64,000 nt of DNA, from the NCBI GenBank assembly GCA_951812965.1, contig OX638341.1, positions 3,330,438 through 3,394,437 of the forward strand. The letters are read 5' to 3'. This stretch comes from an uncultured Pseudohongiella sp. GTDB lineage: Bacteria; Pseudomonadota; Gammaproteobacteria; Pseudomonadales; Pseudohongiellaceae. Shown here one piece after another: positions 1 to 8,251 of the stretch. Within the stretch, counting starts at the first letter, position 1; each line of letters begins with the position of its first letter. The position numbers and the translations under genes were made by a program. The notes beneath the pieces are model-generated. The model made no database searches, was not told where the DNA came from, and saw only the letters and a list, made by a program, of their open reading frames with translations.

Positions 1-267
1 GCCATTCGTGATTCCATCAATAAGAGTATAAATGACCTTAAACTGGTAATCTTTTCTTCTTCTGACATTAGTGACAATGAGAAGATTTATTCCACCAAGC
101 ACAAAAGTGACTATACCAATTAGATAGATTGACGCATTTATAGCAATTAGCACAATAATTAGTGTTGCAAGTGGTAAGATTCCTGCAATTATTGTGACGA
201 TAGTTAGGCTAAACTGAGAATATTGAGTTCTCCCGTATGGCCGAATATTTTCATTAACATGGGCCAT
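1..267 (-). CDS. Membrane sensor histidine kinase, N-terminal part only (runs off left edge)
   Basis: Reading the minus strand from an ATG at 267 gives 89 open codons up to the window edge. The product starts with a short polar N-terminus (MAHVNENIRPYGR), then two hydrophobic helices at about residues 22-45 and 49-66 separated by a very short loop, then an RRRK positive patch and the start of a soluble domain. No H-box or ATPase domain lies within the window. The start is 5 bases past the stop of the sigma54 response-regulator gene, with an AGGA about 9 bases before the ATG, so the two are probably translationally coupled. Kinase identity is inferred from this position and topology, since NtrC-type regulators are usually paired with such kinases. 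A different small membrane protein cannot be excluded. Confidence 0.6.
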   Translation of the reverse strand, partial: MAHVNENIRPYGRTQYSQFSLTIVTIIAGILPLATLIIVLIAINASIYLIGIVTFVLGGINLLIVTNVRRRKDYQFKVIYTLIDGITNG

Positions 268-272
268 TCCTG

Positions 273-1694
273 TTAATCCTGGGATTGCTGCTTAACCAAT
301 CGCCTATAGATCGCACTTTTACTCAGACCAAGAGACTTGGCTGCATTCGCGGCATTACCTGAATACTGATCCAATCTGTCCATAATGATTGCTTGTTCAA
401 TTACCTTCAAGGTTTCTTTTCGAAGTTGAACTTTATCTAAAGGCAATCTTACAGTATCACTATTTATTACCGGCCTACTATTTCTAGATTTAGCTTTCCC
501 ATTAAAAACACCTGTATCAGACAAAGTAATTTCATCTGTACGACAGAGAACGACTGCCCTCTCAATAACATGTGAAAGTTCCCTGACATTTCCTGGCCAA
601 TCATAATCAATTAGTGCGGAAAGCGCTTCCTTAGAGATAGTAATTTTCCTATTTTCATATTTGTTCCTAAAAACCTCTAAATATGAATTCACCAAAGGTT
701 TGATGTCCTTTTTTCGTTCTCGCAATGCTGGTACTCTTAGCGTTATAGTATTTATCCTGTACAAAAGATCTCGCCTAAATGATCCTTCACTAACAGCCGC
801 ATCTAAATCACAATTTGTGGCTGAAATTACCCTACAATCACTTATTCTAGTTTCCGAAGAACCTGCTCTCTCAAATTTACTCGATTCCAAAACTCTAAGC
901 AATTTGGCTTGATGTGTAAGAGGCGTGTTCCCAATCTCATCAAGAAAGAGAGTTCCATCGTTGGCTAACTCAAACCTGCCAACCCTATCTTCTCGAGCGT
1001 CTGTAAAGGCTCCCCTTATGTGTCCAAACATTTCACTTTCAAAAAGATACTCTGAAATGGAGCCCATATTTACACTTATCATATCGTTCTCTCTGCGCTT
1101 GGACAAAGCATGTATACGTTCTGCAATCAAGCTTTTGCCAGCACCATTTTCTCCGGTTAACAATATGGGAACATCACTTTGAGCTACTTTATCGACCTCA
1201 ACGAGGAATTTCTTCATCTCAGTTGATTCTGCAACTATATGTGGTATGCCTATATTGAGTTGCTGCTTCAACAACCTGTTTTTTTCCTCCAGAACAAATG
1301 ATTTCTGCCGCGCATCTCCAAGAAGCATTTGATTACGAATGATTGAGATCACTCTTTCATTGTCCCACGGCTTTTGGATGAAATCATGTGCACCTCGTCT
1401 CATAGCTTCTACAGCTAATTCAACGGAACCCCAAGCCGTCATTATTACAATCTGACCTTGATAACCCCGATCCTTTATCTTGGAAACAAGTTCCAGCCCC
1501 TCCCGACCTGACGTAGTGTCATTGGTATAATTGAGATCAAGCACTAGAAGGTCATACTTCCGTGTACTTAGTCTATCGAGCGCTTGTGCAGGACTGGTGG
1601 CAGATTGCGTCTTGTAACCCTTAATCCTTAATAGATACTGTAGCGCCAATACTACGTCTCTGTCATCGTCGACAATTAGAATATTTCCTTTCAT
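273..1694 (-). CDS. NtrC-family sigma54-dependent response regulator
   Basis: A 473-residue three-domain activator. The receiver domain covers about residues 1-120, with the acidic pair DDD at 9-11, phospho-acceptor Asp53 in LVLDL, and Lys108 in QKPW. The AAA+ domain (about 150-380) has Walker A GENGAGKS at 181-188, the sigma54-contact loop as GAFTDA at 228-233 (a common variant of GAFTGA), and Walker B TLFLDEIG near 248-255. A Fis-type helix-turn-helix ends the protein (AANAAKSLGLSKSAIYRRL). It is expected to hydrolyse ATP to open sigma54 promoters. It lies downstream of the ABC transporter genes and just upstream of a kinase-like gene, so it probably controls this operon. No strong Shine-Dalgarno precedes the ATG. 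Codon use is AT-rich like its neighbours. Confidence 0.95.
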   Translation of the reverse strand: MKGNILIVDDDRDVVLALQYLLRIKGYKTQSATSPAQALDRLSTRKYDLLVLDLNYTNDTTSGREGLELVSKIKDRGYQGQIVIMTAWGSVELAVEAMRRGAHDFIQKPWDNERVISIIRNQMLLGDARQKSFVLEEKNRLLKQQLNIGIPHIVAESTEMKKFLVEVDKVAQSDVPILLTGENGAGKSLIAERIHALSKRRENDMISVNMGSISEYLFESEMFGHIRGAFTDAREDRVGRFELANDGTLFLDEIGNTPLTHQAKLLRVLESSKFERAGSSETRISDCRVISATNCDLDAAVSEGSFRRDLLYRINTITLRVPALRERKKDIKPLVNSYLEVFRNKYENRKITISKEALSALIDYDWPGNVRELSHVIERAVVLCRTDEITLSDTGVFNGKAKSRNSRPVINSDTVRLPLDKVQLRKETLKVIEQAIIMDRLDQYSGNAANAAKSLGLSKSAIYRRLVKQQSQD

Positions 1695-1730
1695 ATCATA
1701 TTCTACATTTCTATTCGATTTGGTCTAAAT

Positions 1731-2414
1731 CTAATTTGGCTTAACTCTGAATAGCTGTCCTTCTAGAATTTGCAGATTTTGTGCCCAGAAATCCATCATA
1801 TTAGTTGTATTTCCAGAGCTTTCTGCAATTAATTTGGCGCTAACAAGCACTTTCTCTGCCTCTTCAAAACGCTTATCAGCAATCAGCAAAGTTGTCAAAA
1901 AGTACTGATTAGCCACACTCTCTGAATCAATGACCAAGGCTCGATTCATATATTCCCAACCCTTCTCATCATTACCGAAGCTGATCGGCCAACGCGGCAT
2001 CGCAGCGTAAAGATAACCCAGGAAAGCTAAGCCGTAAGCTCGATCTGCGTTTGGGTTGAGAGATATCGACATTTCGATCTCATCCCGAGTTTCAGAAATA
2101 AGCTGCATACCTTTCACTGGTCCCTGAGTATTCGCATACCCGAATCGAACTCTCGCTGACGCAAGCCACGCCAGGGGATCTTCAGGGTTAGCATCTCTAT
2201 AAGTCTCTACTTGGGACAATAAACTTCGCAGTGGCTCAGCAAGCTCATTGTCATTGGAATGCCTTAATCTAAGTTCTGCGTAACGGTCCAACAACACTCT
2301 TGCGTCTTCCGCTTGAGAATTACCAGTGTACAGAATTATAAAACTTGTCAAAACAAGCATTATCACTGAATGTACCAATTTTGCTAATACCCTAGTTTCA
2401 AAACATTCATTCAT
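1731..2414 (-). CDS. TPR-like exported protein of the ABC transporter operon
   Basis: 227 residues. A hydrophobic segment at about 14-30 followed by GNSQAED suggests a signal peptide or N-terminal anchor. The rest is helical with tetratricopeptide-like pairs, for example DPLAWLASARVRFGY, and ADRAYGLAFLGYLYAAMPRWP near the middle, and EEAEKVLVSAKL towards the C-terminus. It starts 20 bases after the permease stop and precedes the response regulator in the same AT-rich operon. A periplasmic TPR protein next to an FtsX-type permease could help substrate or partner recognition, but no function is established. The pattern loosely resembles TatT-type TPR proteins of some transporters. I am confident it is a gene, much less about its role. 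Confidence 0.75.
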   Translation of the reverse strand: MNECFETRVLAKLVHSVIMLVLTSFIILYTGNSQAEDARVLLDRYAELRLRHSNDNELAEPLRSLLSQVETYRDANPEDPLAWLASARVRFGYANTQGPVKGMQLISETRDEIEMSISLNPNADRAYGLAFLGYLYAAMPRWPISFGNDEKGWEYMNRALVIDSESVANQYFLTTLLIADKRFEEAEKVLVSAKLIAESSGNTTNMMDFWAQNLQILEGQLFRVKPN

Positions 2415-2434
2415 AAGTGATGCCCTACATCAGC

Positions 2435-4879
2435 CTACTGGTGTCGTAGTGCTTCAATTGGTTCTTGTTGCAAAATTCGCCTCACAGGATAATAGATAGA
2501 GACTAGTAGACATCCAAAGAGAATGGAGAATACTCCTGTGATCATTGGAATTGCCACTGCAAGATATTCTGCACTCGCAGATGAAAACACTAATAACGAA
2601 AGTGGTAGTGAAATAGTCGATGCAATAAGAACACCGAAACCAACTTGTTTAAATCCACTCAGTATAAATTCTCGACTAATTCTGCCTTCGGTTGCCCCTA
2701 AAGCCCTCTTCGTTCCGATTTCTTGAGTCCTCATGACGACCGAATTCATGGATAATCCATAGATACCCATCAATGCAACAAAGAAAGCAAATAACCCACA
2801 AAATATGATTAGAGTGATCCCGGAGTTCATCACTACAACGGAAGCTTCCTGATCATCTTTATAATCTGACACTTCTATTGGGGGCTGAATGCCACTAGAA
2901 TGAATTACTTCACGAAAAGTAGAAAACGCTTCATTCTTACTTCCGGCATATTTTGCATAGATACTTACATTTCTATGCAAGGACTGGGATATCGGTAAAT
3001 ATACAGCATCTGACTGTGGAGAAAGTATAGTTTGTCCGGATATCAATGTATCTGAAACCATACCAATAACTCTATGGCGATTAGACTCCGTTGGGTCATA
3101 CGATATCACTATCTCTTTTCCTATTGGAGATACGGAAGGCCAGATCCTTTTAGCCAACGATTGGCTGACAATGGCAACTGATTGACTCACTGAAGTTTCA
3201 CTAGTATCAAAGTAACGCCCCTCCAGCAGACTTGCTCCTACAATCTCCAAGTCACCTAGCACACTCTGCACTCGGGCTACATATGGACTAACTCCACTGC
3301 CAATTGTTTCAGCAGGATTGATAATCAATCTGCCTTTGGAACCAAAAATTATTGAACCACCAAATGTACTAGTCTGATCTAGTTGTTGACCAACCGACCC
3401 CAATTTTTGTGATGCTTCATTATTGGTGTATCGATTAGCATCCAAACTAATCTCTGTTTTTACAAGGTTGGGAGGCCCCATGACCGAAAACGCACTTTTG
3501 TACATCAACGCGAAACTACCCGACAACACCCCAACATATAGCAGCAGAGTTATTAGAGAAACTGCCAGAGTTATAATATTTTTACTTGCTCTTCCAGCCT
3601 TAATCCCTACAGCCCCTCTGGTTCCATCACGCAAAATACTATTAAAATCTCCGTTAACAACTTTCCACCCTGGAATGATACACGTTACAACCACTGTTAA
3701 CACAAGAAAGATTAATATCGCTATTAGTGTTGATGCATCAACTCGAAAATCTGCCCAGAAAGGGATTTCTTCTGCGACAGTTGATAACAGAAAGAGGTTC
3801 AATAGGTCCAAAAAAAATCCGGCAAATAGTATTGCTAGCAATCCACCCGTCATGGCAATAAACAAATTTTCACTCATCGTTTGTATAAGAAGCCTAATTT
3901 CTGATCCGCCCAATGCCGCTCGAATAGCAATGTCCTTAATCCGTTCGTTGATGCGAGCCAACAGTAATGTACCAACGTTTATACTAACAAGAAGAAAAAC
4001 TAGTGCGGAGAGTAAATTCAGTGCAGCAAGCGCCATGATGCCAAGGCGGCCTCCAATCAGAGCCATTGGGAGCGTGGAAATATTTGCTGACATGGTCTGC
4101 ACAAAATTCTGCAAACCATACTCTTCCGGCTCAAGTGGATTTTGTAATCTTATGCGCTTGTATAGACTGTCCAGTTCGGCGCTAGCTTTTTTCCGTGTAT
4201 ATCCATCTCTTAGCCGAGCATAACCCGTTACAAATGTTTCATCATTCACTAGAGGGTTAGATTTTGCAGTACCGAGCGGTATCCAAGCCTGTGAATTGGC
4301 GGGAAACTTATACTCCTCCGGCATCACCCCAACTATTCTTCTGAAAGAACCATTAACTCTAATCCTTTGATCCAATATGTTAGGGTCATTGTTAAAAATA
4401 CTTTGCCAAGAATCGTACCCAATCACTATAACAGGCTCAGCCTCGGTATCTTGATCATACTCCCGTAACTCGCGTCCCATATAGGCGTTGACTCCTGCCA
4501 ATGAGAACATTTCCCATTCCGTTGCTGTTGTAATGAGGTCAACTTGCAAGCTATTTGATTCAATATTCGCCATTGAGCCACTTGAAACTACGATTGAATC
4601 CAAGGAAGTAACGTCAAGTCCTATTTGTGAAAATTCATACGCTCGAAAGGGCCCACATGCGCTACTGCTCTCGCCAGTACAGAGACGGACTATGGAATCG
4701 CCGTCGGGAAGAGGAATATCTTTATACGCGAAAGTAGTTGCTGTTGTGACAGTAAATATACTTAACCCTAACCCGCAGGCAAGAACTAGAATAGATAGAA
4801 TTGTTGAGGCTGGCCGGTTCGCCAAAAGCCTTAGTGTGTACCGAAAGTCAGACAACGTAAAAACCTTACCAGTGGACAT
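2435..4879 (-). CDS. ABC transporter permease, duplicated FtsX/MacB type
   Basis: About 814 residues, roughly twice a MacB-type permease. It has an N-terminal membrane helix, a large periplasmic MacB_PCD-like domain (about residues 45-270), a first block of membrane helices (about 280-420), then a second helix, second periplasmic domain and final FtsX helix block ending near RREPIEALRHQ-like sequence (QQEPIEALRHQ). This two-unit layout matches the so-called ADOP permeases. The longest reading frame opens with TTG at 4894, abutting the ATPase stop. I prefer the ATG at 4879 because GGAAGG stands 7 bases upstream of it. With the ATPase and membrane-fusion protein it should act as a mechanotransmission exporter in the inner membrane; the substrate is unknown. 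The gene is AT-rich. Confidence 0.93.
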   Translation of the reverse strand: MSTGKVFTLSDFRYTLRLLANRPASTILSILVLACGLGLSIFTVTTATTFAYKDIPLPDGDSIVRLCTGESSSACGPFRAYEFSQIGLDVTSLDSIVVSSGSMANIESNSLQVDLITTATEWEMFSLAGVNAYMGRELREYDQDTEAEPVIVIGYDSWQSIFNNDPNILDQRIRVNGSFRRIVGVMPEEYKFPANSQAWIPLGTAKSNPLVNDETFVTGYARLRDGYTRKKASAELDSLYKRIRLQNPLEPEEYGLQNFVQTMSANISTLPMALIGGRLGIMALAALNLLSALVFLLVSINVGTLLLARINERIKDIAIRAALGGSEIRLLIQTMSENLFIAMTGGLLAILFAGFFLDLLNLFLLSTVAEEIPFWADFRVDASTLIAILIFLVLTVVVTCIIPGWKVVNGDFNSILRDGTRGAVGIKAGRASKNIITLAVSLITLLLYVGVLSGSFALMYKSAFSVMGPPNLVKTEISLDANRYTNNEASQKLGSVGQQLDQTSTFGGSIIFGSKGRLIINPAETIGSGVSPYVARVQSVLGDLEIVGASLLEGRYFDTSETSVSQSVAIVSQSLAKRIWPSVSPIGKEIVISYDPTESNRHRVIGMVSDTLISGQTILSPQSDAVYLPISQSLHRNVSIYAKYAGSKNEAFSTFREVIHSSGIQPPIEVSDYKDDQEASVVVMNSGITLIIFCGLFAFFVALMGIYGLSMNSVVMRTQEIGTKRALGATEGRISREFILSGFKQVGFGVLIASTISLPLSLLVFSSASAEYLAVAIPMITGVFSILFGCLLVSIYYPVRRILQQEPIEALRHQ

Positions 4880-4894
4880 ACCTGTGCCTTCCAA

Positions 4895-5629
4895 TTAGGT
4901 AGTGTCTCTTAGAACATCATCAGTTACTATCTGTCCGTCGAATAATTCCACATATCTTTTGGCCCGTTTTGCTGACTCGGGATCGTGCGTAACCATACAA
5001 ATAGTTGTTCCATTCTCATTCAAGCTTTCCATTAAGGTCATAATTGACTCTGCGTTTTTTGAATCGAGATTTCCACAAGGCTCATCAGCAAGAATTATTG
5101 AAGGACTACCAGCGATGGCTCTTGCTACTGCAACACGCTGTTGCTGGCCACCAGAAAGTTGTGAGGGAAAATGATCAAGCCGATTACTTAACCCTACGAC
5201 TTCGAGCGATGCTCTGACCATACAATCGGCTTCCGATTTTTTTAAATTATTACGATACGTCAATGGAAGCTCGACATTTTCGTATACGGTCAAATCGCTG
5301 ATTAGATTAAACGATTGAAATACAAACCCAATCTCTTCATTTCTAAGACGTGCACGCTCTGACTTGTTCAGACTAGAGGCATTATGCCCTGCCAAGTAGT
5401 AAGAACCTGAAGAGCATACATCAAGCAGCCCAATAATTGATAGCAAGGTAGACTTACCACATCCAGACTGTCCTGCAATTGATACATACTCCCCCTCTTT
5501 TATTTTTAAGTTGATCTTGTGAAGAGCATGAGTCTCAAGATTTTCTCCAGAATAAACTTTTGACAATGAACCTAGTTCAATGATTTTCCCCGGCTCTGGC
5601 TTTGCATCTGCGCTAGCCGCACCTTCCAT
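4895..5629 (-). CDS. ABC transporter ATPase, MacB/LolD family
   Basis: 244 residues with a full nucleotide-binding domain: Walker A GQSGCGKS at 53-60, Q-loop FVFQSFNL near 103-110, signature LSGGQQQR at 158-165, Walker B IILADEP at 178-184 and H-loop VTHD. This is the MacB/LolD/FtsE subfamily, which powers mechanotransmission rather than classical translocation. The ATG at 5629 follows GGGGA at good spacing. It is 13 bases after the membrane-fusion gene and directly abuts the permease reading frame, so the three are co-transcribed. An N-terminal extension of about 15 residues is poorly conserved and probably dispensable. Confidence 0.95.
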   Translation of the reverse strand: MEGAASADAKPEPGKIIELGSLSKVYSGENLETHALHKINLKIKEGEYVSIAGQSGCGKSTLLSIIGLLDVCSSGSYYLAGHNASSLNKSERARLRNEEIGFVFQSFNLISDLTVYENVELPLTYRNNLKKSEADCMVRASLEVVGLSNRLDHFPSQLSGGQQQRVAVARAIAGSPSIILADEPCGNLDSKNAESIMTLMESLNENGTTICMVTHDPESAKRAKRYVELFDGQIVTDDVLRDTT

Positions 5630-5642
5630 TAGTATTCCCCTT

Positions 5643-6899
5643 TTACCTGACTAGTATTTTTTCGTGGCTCAGCCAATCAGTAGGATCTGATGTAATAACT
5701 CTATCTCCAACTTCTAGGCCCTCTACGATTTCAATCAAACTACTTGATGCTTGTCCAAATTGAACCACCCTTCGATTAGCTATATCACCTTGATCATTTA
5801 GCACGTATAGCGGGCCACTGGTAAAGGATTCTGCAAAAACTGGCCGCCTAATGAACATAGTATCTGGCACATGGGCCACCTCGATAACCGCATCAATATT
5901 AAGATCTGGTCTAGCCTCACGCGGAAGCCGATCCAGTATTTCCAGTTCTACTAATACAGTTCCATCGATAACCGCAGGGTCAATTCTGGTAACGTGCCCT
6001 TTAGTTTGACTATTTCGCGTATTTATTATCGCTGGCATTCCAGGCCTAATATTATTAACCTGTAACTCTTGAATTTTGATTTCAGCAACTAGATCATCAG
6101 GCCTTGCGATTCGCGTAACAACATCTCCTTGCCTAATCTGTTGACCTGGACTAAAAGACATTTCCTGAGTAATCCCGCTTACTGAGGCCTTGATCGATAG
6201 ATGTTTCACTTGTGTATTGACCCTTTCGAGGTTGCCGATAGCCTGTCCCAATCTAGCATTTTCGGCATTATCTGCAGCTTCCATGACTTCTCGATATTTG
6301 CTGATGCGATCTTGTTGCATTTCCCATCTCTGGTGGTATTTCTGCGCTGTAAGCATGGTTCTTTCGTATTCGATTCTCGATACGATAGGCTTTCCGGCGG
6401 AAAAAAGTTCTTCCTGTGCATCCAGGGTCAGCTTTACATCTCGGTAATCGATCTCGGCATTAGCTGCTTCAGTAGTCAAATCAAGTAACTCAGACTCACG
6501 GGTAATCTTATTTACACTGTGATCAGCAGTTAGTGCGGAGACCTCCAGTTTTAGTTCCTGCTGCTCTTGAACGAGTTGGTAATTTTCCATTGTAAGTAGC
6601 ACATCACCTACTTGGACAGTGTCACCAGCCCTGACTCTCACTTCACGGACCAGACCGTCTGATGCAGCACCAATTACTGCGATATCGCCAGGAGTCAGCT
6701 TCCCATAACCATCTACTGTGACCTGCAGGTCTCCTCGCTGGACAGAATTGATTAAAATGCTGGATGCATTGGCAACATAGGTTACATTTTGGAAACGACT
6801 GGTGAAAACGATCACCAAAGCTACAATCAATCCCACGAGTCCCAAAAGCCAATACTTCTTTCGATCAGGTTTTTTGGTGGTATTTTTTACAATATCCAT
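5643..6899 (-). CDS. HlyD/AcrA-type periplasmic adaptor (membrane-fusion protein)
   Basis: 418 residues. One N-terminal membrane helix (about 16-33) anchors the protein, followed by a lipoyl-like half motif (DGLVREVRVRAGDTVQVGD), a long coiled-coil hairpin (about 110-230, rich in E, Q, L and R), the second lipoyl half and a beta-barrel domain, ending in a C-terminal domain with IVEGLEVGDRVI. GAGGTC lies just upstream of the ATG. It is the first gene of the AT-rich operon and should link the permease to an outer-membrane channel. No TolC-like gene is in the window, so that partner would be encoded elsewhere. Confidence 0.93.
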   Translation of the reverse strand: MDIVKNTTKKPDRKKYWLLGLVGLIVALVIVFTSRFQNVTYVANASSILINSVQRGDLQVTVDGYGKLTPGDIAVIGAASDGLVREVRVRAGDTVQVGDVLLTMENYQLVQEQQELKLEVSALTADHSVNKITRESELLDLTTEAANAEIDYRDVKLTLDAQEELFSAGKPIVSRIEYERTMLTAQKYHQRWEMQQDRISKYREVMEAADNAENARLGQAIGNLERVNTQVKHLSIKASVSGITQEMSFSPGQQIRQGDVVTRIARPDDLVAEIKIQELQVNNIRPGMPAIINTRNSQTKGHVTRIDPAVIDGTVLVELEILDRLPREARPDLNIDAVIEVAHVPDTMFIRRPVFAESFTSGPLYVLNDQGDIANRRVVQFGQASSSLIEIVEGLEVGDRVITSDPTDWLSHEKILVR

Positions 6900-7078
6900 A
6901 TAAAGACCTCATACACTTTACATGCCAAAATTTATTTGTCTTTATATTTCAATGAGATAAGAAATTTTGACGGCAAAATAAGTCTTTTCAACAGGTCCAC
7001 AACACCGTTTTCGAGTCTTGATTCCCAGAATCGAAACTTTGTCACCGTGGATGCTGCGAGCAGACGATCGCCCCAGTG
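6900..7078. other. Intergenic boundary between AT-rich operon and GC-rich chromosome
   Basis: This gap lies upstream of the export operon and after the stop of the GC-rich minus-strand gene that ends at 7079. Base composition changes inside it: up to about 7000 it is AT-rich like the operon, afterwards GC-rich. It must hold the operon promoter, but no convincing sigma70 or correctly placed sigma54 site is visible. No tRNA, integrase or direct repeat marking an insertion was found here. Confidence 0.5.
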
Positions 7079-8071
7079 CTACCGAAATAGCGCGTCGAGT
7101 TCCTGCCGTCTGGCGCCGGCCAGAATATCCCGCACCGCCCGGTTGCCTTCGTGGCATTCCGATTCATAGAGAATCTGCCCCGGCGGCATCCTCTGGAAAG
7201 GTAATTCTGCTACCACGGGTTCCGTGTACGTTATCGGGTCTACGACGGTGTAGGAATAAAGCAGTTCGTTTTCTGAAACTGCGGTTATGCGTTCCGTTAC
7301 TTCAAAGACTTCCGATGCGGCGATCTGGCTGAAGCTTTGTTCCAGGCGGAAGTTATTGGTATGGACTACCAGTGTTTCTCCTTCCCAATGACCAACCGAG
7401 TCTCCCATCCACCTGCGAATCGGCAAGTCCGGGTGTTCCTTGTTCAACTTGATGATCCGCAATTGAATCGCTTCCTCGCTCAGCAGCACCACATAGTGTT
7501 CGGTCTGCACGATCTGAATATGCGTGCCGTCGAAGTTGGTCATGGTCGGCAATGGCGGCCCGAGATGCAGGCAGCGCTCTCCCAGCGGGCGGGTTTCCGG
7601 TCCGTCGAAATTGTTGTTCATGATTTCCCGGTAGCGCCTGCCGAGTTCGGCGCTTTCGGGTTGTAACGGAAAGCGGCCGTTTTCGGGCTCGATGATCAGC
7701 GAAGTGCGCAACTCACCGTTTATCCTCGCTACAGAAACCGGCAGGTCAGGCAGAAAATTTAGATCCGTACGAAACTCGATGTCGCCGCCAACGGGAGGCG
7801 GACCCCGGTCCGGCGCGACCGGCGACTCGCGATTGGTCCGCACTTCCGTCCGTTCCCGCTCGAATTCCGCCGCTTCCGCCTCGGTATAGGCTCTCTGGTT
7901 TCCCAGCTCTATGGGGCGTTCGACCGGCGTGGCAAAGCGCTTGTGCCAATATCCCTGCAAGTCCGGCACGCCGTATTCAGTTCGCGGGGCGCGGTAAGCC
8001 GATGACTGCTGCGCCAAGCTGAGCACTGGGCAGGCAATGGCGATCAGGATTAGAAGAAGTGGCTTGGGCAT
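7079..8071 (-). CDS. Exported protein of uncharacterised family, paralogue of the gene at 13072-14106
   Basis: I start it at the ATG at 8071 (about 330 residues) because it opens with a signal peptide, MPKPLLLILIAIACPVLSLAQ, and has GGAA upstream; a longer frame to 8119 adds only a basic tail. The mature protein has a PDLQGYW motif near its start, GHWEGETLVV in the middle and YESECHEGN near the end. The same landmarks occur in the 13072-14106 product (KPDFSGNY, GRWEGDTLVV, YEYACHEGN), so the two are paralogues. The family is common among exported proteins of Acidobacteria and marine proteobacteria, but I know of no assigned activity. The Cys-His-Glu-Gly-Asn motif may bind a ligand or metal; this is a guess. 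Confidence 0.85.
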   Translation of the reverse strand: MPKPLLLILIAIACPVLSLAQQSSAYRAPRTEYGVPDLQGYWHKRFATPVERPIELGNQRAYTEAEAAEFERERTEVRTNRESPVAPDRGPPPVGGDIEFRTDLNFLPDLPVSVARINGELRTSLIIEPENGRFPLQPESAELGRRYREIMNNNFDGPETRPLGERCLHLGPPLPTMTNFDGTHIQIVQTEHYVVLLSEEAIQLRIIKLNKEHPDLPIRRWMGDSVGHWEGETLVVHTNNFRLEQSFSQIAASEVFEVTERITAVSENELLYSYTVVDPITYTEPVVAELPFQRMPPGQILYESECHEGNRAVRDILAGARRQELDALFR

Positions 8072-8082
8072 CTTGGGATTCC

Positions 8083-8244
8083 GCGCTTCTTGTCGGCTTC
8101 GCCGACCGGATGCTTGCATTCTCGCATTTCATTCATGCCTTCCCTGGCGCGAAATTTTGGGCTTCGATCAGCTCTGGTCTCGACATCCTTGTCGAGCCGT
8201 TCGGACCTCAAGAAGCTGCGCTTCTTGTCGGTTTCGCCGACCGG
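8083..8244. repeat. Two direct copies of a 27-bp hairpin repeat
   Basis: Positions 8083-8109 and 8218-8244 are the same 27 bases with one mismatch. Each carries the inverted pair GTCGGC/GCCGAC around a three-base TTC loop (8092-8106 and 8227-8241). The first sits just upstream of the gene starting at 8071, the second just after the stop of the propeller gene at 8252. They could be transcript-end or REP-like elements. Confidence 0.6.
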
Positions 8245-8251
8245 TCCTCAC

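Noticed and set aside
1-6899. Bacteriocin or lantibiotic biosynthetic cluster
   Set aside because: No precursor peptide or modification enzyme is in view; only export and regulation genes are present.
6909-6930. Sigma54-like promoter on the minus strand upstream of the export operon (TTGGCAT near -24, GTGT near -12)
   Set aside because: The -12 element lacks GC and its position would start transcription at or within the ribosome-binding site of the first gene, so it is probably coincidence.
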